Assembly: GCA_014874175.1 (NCBI GenBank)
Contig: JACWAD010000079.1
Location: 1-34,155, forward strand
Direction of reading: 5' to 3'
Source of the DNA: Thermoleophilia bacterium
GTDB taxonomy: Bacteria > Actinomycetota > Thermoleophilia > BMS3ABIN01
Length of the DNA: 34,155 nucleotides
Position numbers and translations under genes: made by a program. The first letter of the stretch is position 1, and every line of letters begins with the position of its first letter. Shown one piece after another: positions 1 to 8,093 of this stretch. Below the pieces are notes generated by a model. It saw only the letters and a list, made by a program, of their open reading frames with translations. It ran no database searches and had not been told where the DNA came from.

Positions 1-1
1 G

Positions 2-679
2 AATTTACAGAAGTTTAAGGGCACGACCTGAGCTGATTGCGACTCTCTACTCTCCATCGATACCGCCAAGGGCAAATACACTTACTTCTTCTGCCTGGGA
101 ACCAAAAGAGGCAGAGGCTGCACCCATACAAAGCACGCACCAGCAGCCGATATGGAAACCCAGGTTGAAAAGCTCTACGAAAATGTGCAGATGTCAAAAG
201 CTACAGCTAGGAAGCTTTCGAAACGTTTTGATGAGGAGCTGATATCGAAGCAATCAACCAATGCTATGGAGAAGGACTTTCTTGGCAAAAGAATTTCGAA
301 GCTTGCTCAGGAACAGACTAAGCTCATGCAGGCATATTATTCTGAAGCCATTCCTTTGCATCTTCTCAAGAAGGAACAGGCCAGGATTGAAGGCGAAATG
401 GCCACTTCTGAGAACAGACTGGAAATATTAAATGCGCAGCTCGGCGAGCTGAGGGAAGTTCTTGACCTGGCGTTAGAGATTGCCACGCAGTGCGGCTTTG
501 GCTACAAAGAAGCCAGTGACAACACCAGGAAATTTTACAATAAGGCCTTTTTTGAAAAGATTCTTATTAAAGACGGGAAAGTCGTGGACAAGGAATTTAC
601 ACCGATTTATTCCATGATCTCCTGTCCGAAGGTTCGGATAGACGAAGCTTGGTGGGCGATACTGGACTCGAACCAGTGA
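2..679 (+). CDS. large serine recombinase, C-terminal part, damaged
   Basis: This is the C-terminal part of a large serine site-specific recombinase, the enzyme type that integrates and excises phages and mobile islands. In frame 2 the sequence gives a recombinase zinc ribbon (ADCDSLLSIDTAKG, then KYTYFFCLGTKRGRGC) followed by a long helical, coiled-coil-rich tail. The N-terminal catalytic domain would lie left of the window. An in-frame TGA at 29-31 falls exactly where the first Cys of the CxxC pair is expected, so the gene looks broken; the only ATG after it is at 152. The last codons (WAILDSNQ, stop 677-679) are read out of the tRNA-Val gene on the other strand, so the native C-terminus was probably different. 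The DNA is visibly richer in A/T than the genes that follow, which fits horizontal transfer. I am confident of the family; whether it is functional is doubtful. Confidence 0.7.
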
Positions 680-726
680 CCTCCGCCATGTGAGGGCGGC
701 ACTCTAGCCAGCTGAGCTAATCGCCC
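650..726 (-). tRNA. tRNA-Val (anticodon CAC), CCA encoded
   Basis: Read on the minus strand, the gene has a 7-bp acceptor stem (GGGCGAT with ATCGCCC), a D arm with GCTC/GAGT, an anticodon stem CCGCC/GGCGG around the loop CTCACAT, a variable AGGTC, and a T arm ACTGG-TTCGAGT-CCAGT. The anticodon CAC decodes the valine codon GUG. Discriminator A is at 653 and an encoded CCA occupies 650-652. The 3' end points at the recombinase remnant, the usual arrangement when a tRNA 3' end has served as an integration site. Confidence 0.95.
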
Positions 727-727
727 G

Positions 728-769
728 TAAAACCGGATTTTGGATATTGGACTTTGGATTTTGGATCAG
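728..769 (+). repeat. heptamer element, copy A (GGATTTT-type)
   Basis: GG dinucleotides at 735, 742, 749, 756 and 763 mark five degenerate 7-bp units (GGATTTT, GGATATT, GGACTTT, GGATTTT, GGATCAG). They follow the edge TAAAACC, which resembles the edge TAAARCRGAT seen at other copies in this window. It lies just upstream of the tRNA-Val gene. I see no promoter-like pair that I would trust between this repeat and 838. Confidence 0.75.
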
Positions 770-838
770 CCAATACCCATTCATATCAGGCGTCCTGCTT
801 TCGCTATTTTAGATATCGCATTTTGGCAACGCAAGGGT

Positions 839-1438
839 CTAATCGAAATCATCGGGATGGTCCTGTTTTAGCTGCGCCGCCTGGTTGTGCAGGGCCTCGG
901 CGTCGCCAAGGATTTTGTCCATGCTTGATTCCCGTGCATGCACCTGCGCCACTGTTTTTTGCGCCTGGGCCTGGTCCCAGCCGGCCAAAGAATACAGCTG
1001 ATTTTGAAGCAGGGCTGTAATTTGCTGGCCGGCAGCAATGGCTTGCTCCAGCTTGTCGTTGTCTGATTTAAGCAGGGCGAGATAATGCTTGAAATTGCTG
1101 TTTACGTTAAGCTTTGCGGCCTTATCCAGGGCGGCAGCCCTTTGCGACAGTTCGGACTGGGCTGACGAAAGATCCGAGTTTGCCTGCGCTATCGTCGCCC
1201 TGGTCTGGTTGACAGGCAGCGCGTCGCCGGAGGCGGCGCCTTCGATAAGGTTGTCGATTGCAAGCGTCTCCTTGCTGAGCTTGTCCGCCGCATCCCGCCT
1301 CAGCGACTCGGCGTTCAGGGACAGGCCGGCGGCCCGGGTCTGGCCGCTGGAATTTCCGCGGACAAGGATAAAGGCGAAAAATGCCGCCCCCAAGACAACA
1401 GCAACTGCTGCAATGACAAAATAATGAAGTCTTCTCAT
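839..1438 (-). CDS. membrane-anchored coiled-coil protein, unknown function
   Basis: The family is not recognised. The protein of 199 residues starts MRRLHYFVIAAVAVV, with one hydrophobic segment at about residues 5-25 that should act as an uncleaved anchor or signal. The rest is rich in Ala, Gln, Leu, Lys and Asp with heptad-like spacing, suggesting a long coiled coil outside the membrane, and it ends in an acidic tail. I chose ATG at 1438 because GAGAG lies a few bases upstream; a TTG at 1462 would add eight residues. It is divergent from rpmE and stands alone. The position next to an integration-like junction makes either an old host gene or an island gene possible; the sequence does not decide. 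Confidence 0.7.
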   Translation of the reverse strand: MRRLHYFVIAAVAVVLGAAFFAFILVRGNSSGQTRAAGLSLNAESLRRDAADKLSKETLAIDNLIEGAASGDALPVNQTRATIAQANSDLSSAQSELSQRAAALDKAAKLNVNSNFKHYLALLKSDNDKLEQAIAAGQQITALLQNQLYSLAGWDQAQAQKTVAQVHARESSMDKILGDAEALHNQAAQLKQDHPDDFD

Positions 1439-1479
1439 TTCTCTCAGGATAGCAGATAGCAAAGCAAGCGGGTCTGAAA

Positions 1480-1522
1480 AGGTCTATCCAGAATCCGGAA
1501 TCTAGCATCCAGCAACTGTTTT
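1480..1522 (-). repeat. heptamer element, copy B
   Basis: ATCC-type units start at 1486, 1493, 1500 and 1507, exactly 7 bp apart. On the minus strand they read TGGATGC, TAGATTC, CGGATTC, TGGATAG behind an edge with AAAACAG. The element fills the space between the divergent coiled-coil gene and rpmE. Confidence 0.7.
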
Positions 1523-1563
1523 TTGCTATCATTTCTTGTTGCTTACAATTTGTGAGGAAAAAA

Positions 1564-1776
1564 ATGAAGAAAGATATACACCCCAAATACATGGAAACCA
1601 AGGTTCGCTGCTCCTGTGGCGATGAGTTTACGACCCGCTCGACGGTGCCCGAGATTCACGTGGAAATCTGCGCCAAGTGCCACCCTTTCTACACTGGCAA
1701 GCGCAAGCTGGTTGACACCGGCGGCCGCGTGGAGCGCTTCAAGCGCAAGTATGCCAAGAGGCAAACCCCCAAGTAG
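1564..1776 (+). CDS. rpmE: 50S ribosomal protein L31, zinc-binding type
   Basis: This is the large-subunit ribosomal protein L31 in its zinc form. The 70-residue product begins MKKDIHPKY and carries the Cys pairs CSC (about residues 16-18) and CAKC (about 36-39) that bind zinc in C+ paralogues. Length is normal for the family. ATG at 1564 is chosen because GAGG at 1554-1557 lies six bases upstream; the longer GTG start at 1552 would have no such signal. In actinobacteria rpmE is followed by prfA and prmC, as it nearly is here; the usual upstream neighbour rho is absent, replaced by the coiled-coil gene and the tRNA/recombinase junction. Confidence 0.95.
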   Translation: MKKDIHPKYMETKVRCSCGDEFTTRSTVPEIHVEICAKCHPFYTGKRKLVDTGGRVERFKRKYAKRQTPK

Positions 1777-1788
1777 CCGGTCCCGCCG

Positions 1789-2556
1789 GTGCCTGCCCGC
1801 CTGAACGTCGTCCTGCTCTCTCACACCCCCGACCCGGAGCGGACGGTTGCTGCTGCCGGCAGGCTTTGCTATTCCTCCTCAACTGCCGCAAGCCTGAAGG
1901 AAAGCATGTCTGCTGATGAAGTGGAGCGGCTGCTCAAGATCCTCATCGGCTCGGGCCACTTAAGTACGCTCGAGCACGCCAGCTTTACTTTTGGCATCGA
2001 CGGCATTTCCCGCGCCTGCTCTCATCAGCTGGTGCGTCACCGCCTGGCTTCCTACAGCCAGCAGTCGCAGCGCTATGTCCGTTTTTCCGATGATGAAGGA
2101 TTTATTATTCCGCCCCGGGTCGCCGAGAATGAAAAGGCGCTGGCAGTTTTCAAAGAGGCGATGGCCGGAGCCATGCGCGCTTACGAGCGTCTTGTCGAGC
2201 TTGGCGCCGGGCAGGGGCTGGGCAAGGAGGCTGTCCAGGAGGACGCCCGTTTTGTCCTCCCCAATGCCGCCGAGACCAGGATCGTCGTTACCATGAACGC
2301 CCGTGAGCTCAGGCATTTTTTCCAGGTGCGCTGCTGCCGCCGCGCCCAATGGGAAATCAACCGGCTGGCCTGGTGGATGCGCTCCCTGGTGCTGGAGGCG
2401 GCACCGCTTCTGTTCCGCAAGGCAGGCCCGGACTGCCTCTTCCGCAGGTGCCGTGAGGGAAAGATGTACTGCGGTGAGGAATACACACAGGAAGAAGTTG
2501 ACAAGATGGAAAAATACTGGGAAACGAGCCTGAGCGGCAGCAGGGAAGATCTTTGA
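1789..2556 (+). CDS. thyX: flavin-dependent thymidylate synthase
   Basis: ThyX makes dTMP from dUMP using methylene-tetrahydrofolate as carbon donor and FAD/NADPH as reductant. The signature RHRLASYSQQSQRY at about residues 83-96 matches the family motif RHRxxSxxxxSxRY, which binds FAD and dUMP. An N-terminal stretch LLSHTPDPE is also typical. The length of 255 residues is normal. The start is a GTG twelve bases after rpmE. A short gap leads to the DUF1385 gene, so rpmE, thyX, DUF1385 and perhaps prfA may be cotranscribed. glyA and a dCMP deaminase in this window would feed the same dTMP pathway with methylene-THF and dUMP. Confidence 0.96.
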   Translation: MPARLNVVLLSHTPDPERTVAAAGRLCYSSSTAASLKESMSADEVERLLKILIGSGHLSTLEHASFTFGIDGISRACSHQLVRHRLASYSQQSQRYVRFSDDEGFIIPPRVAENEKALAVFKEAMAGAMRAYERLVELGAGQGLGKEAVQEDARFVLPNAAETRIVVTMNARELRHFFQVRCCRRAQWEINRLAWWMRSLVLEAAPLLFRKAGPDCLFRRCREGKMYCGEEYTQEEVDKMEKYWETSLSGSREDL

Positions 2557-2569
2557 GCAGGGCAGTTCC

Positions 2570-3496
2570 TTGAGCGGGGAGAAGCAAGCGTCGGCTTCGG
2601 TAGGGGGCCAGGCTGTAATCGAGGGCGTGATGATGCGGGGTAAGCGGCACTGGTCCCTGGCTGTGCGCCGTCCCGATGACGGCGTCGGGGTTCACTCCGA
2701 GCCGTTGAACCCGCTGGCCGACCGCCATCTCTATTTAAGGCTGCCGGTCGTGCGTGGCGTTGTAGGCTTGTGGGAATCGCTTTCCCTGGGCATGCGGGCG
2801 TTGGCGATGTCGGTAAACGAGTCAATGGGGGATGAGGAAGAAGACATCTCCAGGAAGGAGATGGGGCTTAGCATCGCCATCGGCGTCATTTTGGCGGTTG
2901 GTTTGTTTGTGGTGTTGCCGCTATTTGTGGCCCGGTCGGTGCGCGGCTGGCTGCCAAACTCTTCCCTGTTCGTGCTGATGGAAGGTCTGCTGCGCATCTT
3001 CATCCTGATTGCCTACATCTGGGCGGTGTCGCGGATCAGGCAGCTGCGCCGCGTGTTTGAATATCACGGCGCCGAGCACAAAACCATCCACGCCCTCGAG
3101 TCGGGACTGGAGCTGGTGCCCGAGAACGTGAAGAAATTTTCTCCTCTTCATCCCCGTTGCGGCACCAACTTTCTTTTGATAGTCATGGTGCTGGCGATTG
3201 CAGTGTTCTCGTTTGTAGGGGTGCCGGGTCTGCTTTGGTTGATAATTTCACGTCTTTTAGGCATCCCGCTCATTGTTGGCCTTTCGTACGAAGTGATAAA
3301 ATATGCAGGGAGGCACAAGGACAGCCGAGCGATGCAGTTGGTCATGCTTCCCGGCCTGCTGCTGCAGAAACTTACCACCCGCGAGCCCGACCTTTCTCAG
3401 ATAGAAGTGGCGATTGCCGCACTGGAGGCAGTGGCGGCGGTGGAGCCGATCGAAATGGATCACGGCGGCCGGGCGGATGTGGAAGTGATGGCGTAA
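2570..3496 (+). CDS. DUF1385 family membrane protein (YqhQ-like)
   Basis: This 308-residue integral membrane protein belongs to the DUF1385/YqhQ family, whose biochemical role is not established. Family marks visible are GGQAVIEGVMMRGK near the N-terminus, EYHGAEHKTIHALE in the middle, and the HPRCGTNFL segment. There are about four hydrophobic segments, two before and two after the HGAEHK motif. The start is TTG at 2570, thirteen bases after thyX, without a strong Shine-Dalgarno sequence. In many Gram-positive genomes this gene sits beside rpmE and prfA, as here, so it is part of the conserved block. Function stays unassigned. Confidence 0.92.
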   Translation: MSGEKQASASVGGQAVIEGVMMRGKRHWSLAVRRPDDGVGVHSEPLNPLADRHLYLRLPVVRGVVGLWESLSLGMRALAMSVNESMGDEEEDISRKEMGLSIAIGVILAVGLFVVLPLFVARSVRGWLPNSSLFVLMEGLLRIFILIAYIWAVSRIRQLRRVFEYHGAEHKTIHALESGLELVPENVKKFSPLHPRCGTNFLLIVMVLAIAVFSFVGVPGLLWLIISRLLGIPLIVGLSYEVIKYAGRHKDSRAMQLVMLPGLLLQKLTTREPDLSQIEVAIAALEAVAAVEPIEMDHGGRADVEVMA

Positions 3497-3551
3497 TGAG
3501 CAGTAACTGAAAAACAAGTTTGACAGTTGGTAAATAATAACAATAGTTTCT

Positions 3552-3590
<39 letters not shown>

Positions 3591-3602
3591 AACTTTTTTG
3601 AC

Positions 3603-4670
3603 ATGATCGAAGAACTGATAAACGAAATCGAAGCTACATATGAAGGGCTTAACCGGGAGTTGAGCGACCCGGCAGTGATGAATGACCGGCAACATTACGC
3701 GGAGCTGGCGAAGTCCCATTCCGGCCTGCAACCGGCATACGACCTGGTGCGCCGCTACAGGGAGGCAGAGCGGAGCCTTTCCGAGGCGGACGAGATGCTT
3801 TCCGGGGACGGATCGGTTGATCCGGAGATGCGGGAATTTCTGCGCGAAGAGATATCTGCCTCCCGTGAAACAATGGAGAAGCTGGCGGAGGAGATCCGCG
3901 AAACCATGCTGGAGCCTGATCCAAACGACGGGAAGGATGTCATCATTGAGATTCGCGCCGGGGCCGGTGGCGACGAAGCCTCCTTATTTGCGGCCGACCT
4001 GCTGCGCATGTATTCCCGCCATGCTGAGCAAAAGAAGTTCAAGGCCCGGATCCTCTCCAGCAGCGAAACCGAGATGGGCGGGTTCAAGGAAGTCATCATC
4101 GAGGTGGAAGGCAAGGGAGCATACAGCGCCTTTAAATACGAAAGCGGCGTGCACCGGGTGCAGCGCATACCGGTGACCGAGTCCGGCGGCCGTATCCATA
4201 CATCTACTGCCACAGTTGCGGTGCTGCCGGAAGCGGAGGACGTTGAGGTTGAAATTGACCCGGCGGACGTGCGTGTCGATATTTTCCGATCCACCGGCCC
4301 CGGCGGCCAGTCGGTGAACACCACTGACTCGGCCGTGCGGCTGACGCACGTTCCCACCGGCTTGGTGGTGTCCTGCCAGAACGAGAAATCGCAGCTGCAG
4401 AACAAGCAGCAGGCGATGAAGATTCTGCGGGCGCGCCTGTACGAGCTGAAGCTGGCCGAGCAGCAGAAAGAGCTGGCCGACGCCCGCAAGTCGATGGTTG
4501 GCACCGGGGACCGCAGCCAGAAGATACGCACCTACAATTTTCCCCAGGGGCGCATCACCGATCACCGCGTCGGCCTTACCCTGCACAAGCTTGACGCGGT
4601 CCTTCAGGGGGACATCGGTGAATTCACCGAGGCGCTGGCGGCCCATGACCGGGCCGAGCGGCTGAAGTAA
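3603..4670 (+). CDS. prfA: peptide chain release factor 1
   Basis: RF1 recognises UAA and UAG stop codons and triggers release of the finished peptide at the ribosome. The 355-residue protein has an N-terminal helical domain, the PxT-type codon-recognition tripeptide (PVT in [10 protein letters not shown]) that marks RF1 rather than RF2, and the catalytic GGQ at residues 234-236 in [15 protein letters not shown]. Length is normal. The ATG at 3603 begins [10 protein letters not shown], the expected N-terminus, but no ribosome-binding site precedes it; the CCGGAAA array and a T-run fill that space. It overlaps prmC by one base (TAATGA), which fits translational coupling with the enzyme that methylates this GGQ. 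Confidence 0.98.
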   Translation: MIEELINEIEATYEGLNRELSDPAVMNDRQHYAELAKSHSGLQPAYDLVRRYREAERSLSEADEMLSGDGSVDPEMREFLREEISASRETMEKLAEEIRETMLEPDPNDGKDVIIEIRAGAGGDEASLFAADLLRMYSRHAEQKKFKARILSSSETEMGGFKEVIIEVEGKGAYSAFKYESGVHRVQRIPVTESGGRIHTSTATVAVLPEAEDVEVEIDPADVRVDIFRSTGPGGQSVNTTDSAVRLTHVPTGLVVSCQNEKSQLQNKQQAMKILRARLYELKLAEQQKELADARKSMVGTGDRSQKIRTYNFPQGRITDHRVGLTLHKLDAVLQGDIGEFTEALAAHDRAERLK

Positions 4671-5542
4671 TGACGATTTCAGAGCTGCTTAAGACATCCG
4701 CTGCCTACCTGAAGGAAAAAGGGTCGGCGACTCCCCGCCTGGACGCGGAGTTGCTCCTGGCGGAGGTGCTGGGCGCCAGCCGGATCGAGCTTTATACGAA
4801 TTTTGATAAACCGCTTAACTCTGGCGAGATTGATCATTTCCGGGAGCTTGTCAGGCGCCGGGCGGCGCTGGAGCCTGTGGCCTACATCCTGGGCCGCTCC
4901 TATTTTCGCAACCTGACGCTGAAGGTAAGCAGGTCCGTGCTTGTTCCCCGTCCGGAGACCGAGATCGTGGTCGATGCGGCGCTGCGCTTCCTGATGGAGA
5001 GGGACTGGCAGCGACAGCCGCGCGTGCTGGACCTGGGCACGGGCAGCGGCGCCATAGCCATTTCCGTACTGGCCGGATTTCCGCAAGCGCAGGTCACCGC
5101 TGCCGACTTAAGCGCAGAAGCCTTGGGAATCGCAAAAGAGAACGCCAGGACCGCCGGTTTTGACGGCAACATTGAGTTTCTCCTGTCTGACTTTTTCGAG
5201 ATGATTGACCCGATGGAAACTTTTGACCTCATCGTCTCCAATCCCCCCTATATTTCTGAGGAGGAATGGCCACAGCTCCCGCCTGACGTGCGCGACTTCG
5301 AGCCGCGCCAGGCCCTATACGGGGGACCGGACGGACTTGACTCTTACCGGCGCCTGGCGGCCGAGGCACCCCAGTATTTGCGGCCGGGCGGCTGCCTGAT
5401 TATTGAGATCGGCTACCGTCAGGGCGACCAGGTGCGCGAGCTTTTTGCCGGCGCCGGCATGTTCGGGCAGTTTGACATCGATCAGGATTACGCAGGCAAT
5501 GACCGGGTGGCCGTTGCCTGCCGCGATGCGATGACGGCCTAG
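4670..5542 (+). CDS. prmC: release factor glutamine methyltransferase
   Basis: PrmC (HemK) uses S-adenosylmethionine to methylate the glutamine of the GGQ loop in release factors. The 290-residue product has the usual helical N-terminal domain, then a Rossmann methyltransferase domain with LDLGTGSGAIAI (SAM binding) and the catalytic NPPY at about residues 191-194. The start ATG overlaps the prfA stop codon. It ends two bases before the stop of a convergent gene on the minus strand, so transcription of this block meets opposing transcription here; I see no hairpin terminator between them. Confidence 0.97.
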   Translation: MTISELLKTSAAYLKEKGSATPRLDAELLLAEVLGASRIELYTNFDKPLNSGEIDHFRELVRRRAALEPVAYILGRSYFRNLTLKVSRSVLVPRPETEIVVDAALRFLMERDWQRQPRVLDLGTGSGAIAISVLAGFPQAQVTAADLSAEALGIAKENARTAGFDGNIEFLLSDFFEMIDPMETFDLIVSNPPYISEEEWPQLPPDVRDFEPRQALYGGPDGLDSYRRLAAEAPQYLRPGGCLIIEIGYRQGDQVRELFAGAGMFGQFDIDQDYAGNDRVAVACRDAMTA

Positions 5543-5544
5543 AC

Positions 5545-5931
5545 CTATTCCCCTTCCTCCGCCTCTTCCTCGGCGAATAACTCGAGCATCTTCTCTTTCA
5601 TCTCTTTCTTCCGCTTCCACATTTCTTTTTTCAGTTTCATCTTTTCTTCTGCCATGTCAACCATTTCCTGGGCGATGGCGTCAAGTTTGCCGCCCCAGCG
5701 CTCATCTATCTTGGCCTTCATCTTCTCGATCAGGAGTTTCTTGGCCGCTTTTTTGACAAGATGGTGGCGGCCGTACCCGGCTTCCATTCCTCCAACCCTG
5801 GTTTTACCGCCATGCGGCATGCCACAAATCGGGCAGGCGTGCGGGGATTTTCTCACGCCCCCATATCCGCCATACTCGCGGCAGCCATGTCCATGGCCGT
5901 ATCCGTGTTCATGTTCCGATCCACAAGTCAT
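5545..5931 (-). CDS. small His/Cys-rich protein with charged helical tail
   Basis: I do not recognise the family. The 128-residue protein has an N-terminal half rich in Gly, His, Tyr and Cys (HEHGYGHGHGC), then CPICGMPHGG, a CxxC zinc-knuckle-like motif. From about residue 55 it changes to a strongly charged, Lys/Glu/Met-rich helix with coiled-coil character that ends in an acidic stretch. Metal binding is an inference from the His and Cys content. The ATG at 5931 has a good ribosome-binding site (GGGAGG six or so bases upstream), so translation is likely. It has its own AT-rich upstream region and ends tail-to-tail with prmC. Confidence 0.7.
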   Translation of the reverse strand: MTCGSEHEHGYGHGHGCREYGGYGGVRKSPHACPICGMPHGGKTRVGGMEAGYGRHHLVKKAAKKLLIEKMKAKIDERWGGKLDAIAQEMVDMAEEKMKLKKEMWKRKKEMKEKMLELFAEEEAEEGE

Positions 5932-5997
5932 GATGACCTCCCTGGTCCGATGACATTTACAAAGACGCTTTCCCGGTGACCCTTCCTCCGAAACATC

Positions 5998-6152
5998 CGC
6001 TCAAATGCGGAATGCGAATCTTGGATTCCAGGATGAAAAGCCCAAGAAATTTTTTTAGTTTTTAAGGAATTGGTTTTTAATTCCGCATTCAGCATTCCGA
6101 ATTCCGCATTTGAATTTTCAGACGGTTTATCCAATATCTAAAATCCAGCGTC
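5998..6152. repeat. ATTCCGC heptamer array with element copy C
   Basis: Two adjacent arrays lie in the gap between the His/Cys-rich gene and the polymerase gene. Units ATTCCGC, ATTCAGC, ATTCCGA, ATTCCGC start at 6080, 6087, 6094 and 6101; a looser inverted relative (AATGCGG, AATGCGA) lies at about 6005-6030. Then ATCC units at 6129, 6136, 6143 and 6150 form copy C, which on the minus strand reads TGGATTT, TAGATAT, TGGATAA behind the edge GTAAGCGGA. Between them 6045-6080 is T-rich. Confidence 0.75.
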
Positions 6153-6155
6153 CGC

Positions 6156-7469
6156 TTACATTAACGTTGGTATCCCCAGCCGCTGCCGTTCCGTCTCGCC
6201 CTTAAACAGCTCTTTCCTGCGCTTGGGGGCGTCGCCGCGCTCGCCCAGGTGCTGGCCGAACTTGTGGGCGTAGAAGCTGGAGCCCAAAAAGAGCGTGTGT
6301 TTGCCATACTTTACGCGCACGCCGTCCACTGCTTCGTAGACCTTGACCAGCCGCTCGTAGCGGGCGGTGACGCCAAAGAGGTCAGGCTGGACGATGTGGT
6401 CCTCGGTGAGCTTGAACAGCACCACGCCGGTGGAGCGGTACAGCTCTTTCGGGTTGAACAGCCGCTTGAAGGCCGGCCCCATGGCTGCGATGATCTCGTG
6501 CGGGAAGGGCGTGGCGCGCGAGAACCTGATCTCGGCGCCTGTACCGTGGAAATCCTGGGTCTTTAAAAACAGGATGGCGCGCCCGGCTGCCAGCCTGTAG
6601 CGCCGCGCCTTCATGGTGGCGTTCTCCACGTTCTTGGACAGCTGGGCGAAGACGAACTCGGGGTCGCTGGACGGGGGTGTGAAGGTCTTTACTTTCTGGA
6701 TCGACGCGTAGGTGTCCTTTTCTTTTGTTTCCAGCTCGTAGACCATGCGGCCGTTTAGCTCCTGCCAGGTTTCGTAAAACGGCTTGCTGAAGCGCGCCTT
6801 CACCCAGTCCTCGTCTTTTTGGGCGAACTCAAGCGCCGTGCGGACGTCCAGCTTGTCAAGATACGCTGCCGTCTGCGGGCCGATGCCCCACACCATCTCC
6901 ACCGGCATGCCGCGGATGAAGTCCTGGATGTCGCGGCCGCGGATGACCGTCAGCCCCGACGGCTTCTTCCACTTCGACGCGATCTTGGCAATCGTCTTGT
7001 TGGGCGCCAGCCCGCAGGAAAAAGTGAGGCCGAAGGAACGGTCCAGCTCCTCCTTGACCGCCGCGGCGATGCGTGGGAAGCTCATCTTAAGCGGCCGGCG
7101 CATACCGGTGATGTCGGCAAAGCACTCGTCGATGCCGTACTCCTCCACGTCCGGCGTAAAGCGCCTGACGATGGCGAAGAACCTTTTTGACAAGAGACTA
7201 TATGTCTCGTAGTCGGACGGCAGGAAGACCGCGTCCGGGCAGAGCTTCCTCACCTCCGACAGCCGCATGGCGCGCACCACGCCGCGGGCCTTGGCCTCGT
7301 AGCTCATCGAGGCGACGATGTTGCGCTCCTTGCCGGTGATCACCGGCCGCCCCCTGAGGCTCGGGTCGCGCGCCTGCTCGCAGGCGGCAAAGAAGGCGTC
7401 GGCGTCGATGTGGATGACCGCCCGGGGAAATGAAGAGATGGTGAGATTATCGTGCCGGCCGCGGCTCAA
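6156..7469 (-). CDS. dinB: Y-family DNA polymerase (DinB/UmuC type)
   Basis: A translesion polymerase that copies damaged templates with low fidelity. The 437-residue protein has the first acidic site in HIDADAFFAACEQ (D22, D24), the catalytic pair D114-E115 in YGIDECFADITG, a helix-hairpin-helix region (MVWGIGPQTAAYLDKL), a little-finger domain, and QPDLF near residue 360, which fits the beta-clamp-binding pentapeptide. It is longer than typical DinB and nearer UmuC in size. The start is TTG at 7469, with AAGGAGG nine bases upstream. It follows the LexA-like gene by 21 bases, so the two form an SOS-type operon controlled by the promoter at 8094-8123. These genes interrupt the order prmC-sua5 usual in actinobacteria. 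Confidence 0.94.
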   Translation of the reverse strand: MSRGRHDNLTISSFPRAVIHIDADAFFAACEQARDPSLRGRPVITGKERNIVASMSYEAKARGVVRAMRLSEVRKLCPDAVFLPSDYETYSLLSKRFFAIVRRFTPDVEEYGIDECFADITGMRRPLKMSFPRIAAAVKEELDRSFGLTFSCGLAPNKTIAKIASKWKKPSGLTVIRGRDIQDFIRGMPVEMVWGIGPQTAAYLDKLDVRTALEFAQKDEDWVKARFSKPFYETWQELNGRMVYELETKEKDTYASIQKVKTFTPPSSDPEFVFAQLSKNVENATMKARRYRLAAGRAILFLKTQDFHGTGAEIRFSRATPFPHEIIAAMGPAFKRLFNPKELYRSTGVVLFKLTEDHIVQPDLFGVTARYERLVKVYEAVDGVRVKYGKHTLFLGSSFYAHKFGQHLGERGDAPKRRKELFKGETERQRLGIPTLM

Positions 7470-7490
7470 GGTGGAGCGCCTCCTTAAGGG

Positions 7491-8069
7491 CTAATACTTC
7501 CGGATGACCGCCCGCACCACGGCGGCGATGCGGAGCTCCTGCCGCGGATATATGGGTTTGTACTTGCTGTTGGCCGCCTCCAGCCAGACCTTGCCGTTCT
7601 TCCTGCGGTAGTACTTCATGGTCCACTCGCGGTCGACTTCGGCGATGATGATGTCGCCGTCCTTCTCGCGCACGCCCCGCTCCACCAGGACCATGTCGCC
7701 GGGCATGATCCCCGCCCCGATCATCGAGTCGCCCTGCACCTTGAGGATGAAGGTGTTATCCGGCCGCTCGATGAGAAACTCCTCCAGGCTCATCGTGTCC
7801 AGCAGCTCCTCCTCGGCGGGAGAGGGCCAGCCGGCCTCGACCGTGCCCAGTTGCGGCAGGTTCATGAACCGGCTTCCGGGCAGCAGTTTTCCCTTCTCGT
7901 CGCGCTGAACCAGGCCCAGGTCCACCAGCCGGTTCACCAGCTTGTACGTGCTTCCCTTGGAGCGCAGCCCGGCGATCCCGGCAACCTCGGCGTGGCTGGG
8001 CATGCGCCGGTGGGCCCGGTAAAAGGCGACGATCTTGTCGAAATGTTTTGGCGTCCTGGTTCTGTTCAT
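7491..8069 (-). CDS. lexA: LexA/UmuD-like autoproteolytic repressor
   Basis: The 192-residue protein has an N-terminal winged-helix DNA-binding part (residues 1-70) and a C-terminal S24 peptidase domain. The catalytic pair is Ser115 in GDSMIGAG and Lys152 in EWTMKYY, and the expected self-cleavage site is Ala79-Gly80 in VEAGW. Activated RecA would stimulate cleavage and relieve repression. Start ATG at 8069 begins MNRTRTPKHFDKIV, the natural start of the helix-turn-helix; the longer reading would begin inside the promoter. Being first in an operon with the Y-family polymerase, it likely controls that operon and itself. It may be the main LexA or a dedicated UmuD-like repressor; this window cannot decide. 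Confidence 0.92.
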   Translation of the reverse strand: MNRTRTPKHFDKIVAFYRAHRRMPSHAEVAGIAGLRSKGSTYKLVNRLVDLGLVQRDEKGKLLPGSRFMNLPQLGTVEAGWPSPAEEELLDTMSLEEFLIERPDNTFILKVQGDSMIGAGIMPGDMVLVERGVREKDGDIIIAEVDREWTMKYYRRKNGKVWLEAANSKYKPIYPRQELRIAAVVRAVIRKY

Positions 8070-8093
8070 TATGAGAGTGGATCGGGGAAATAC

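Noticed and set aside
728-769. Heptamer arrays as possible CRISPR
   Set aside because: Units are 7 bp with no spacers and no cas genes nearby.
754-1020. Open frame on the plus strand overlapping the coiled-coil gene
   Set aside because: It is the antisense of the better supported minus-strand gene and has no homology that I recognise.
1523-1549. Possible rpmE promoter (TTGCTA, TACAAT)
   Set aside because: Spacing is only 15 bp and the transcript start would fall on the ribosome-binding site.
5928-6134. 68-residue open frame on the minus strand (NSNAEFGMLNAEL)
   Set aside because: It is a translation of the ATTCCGC repeats and lacks a ribosome-binding site.
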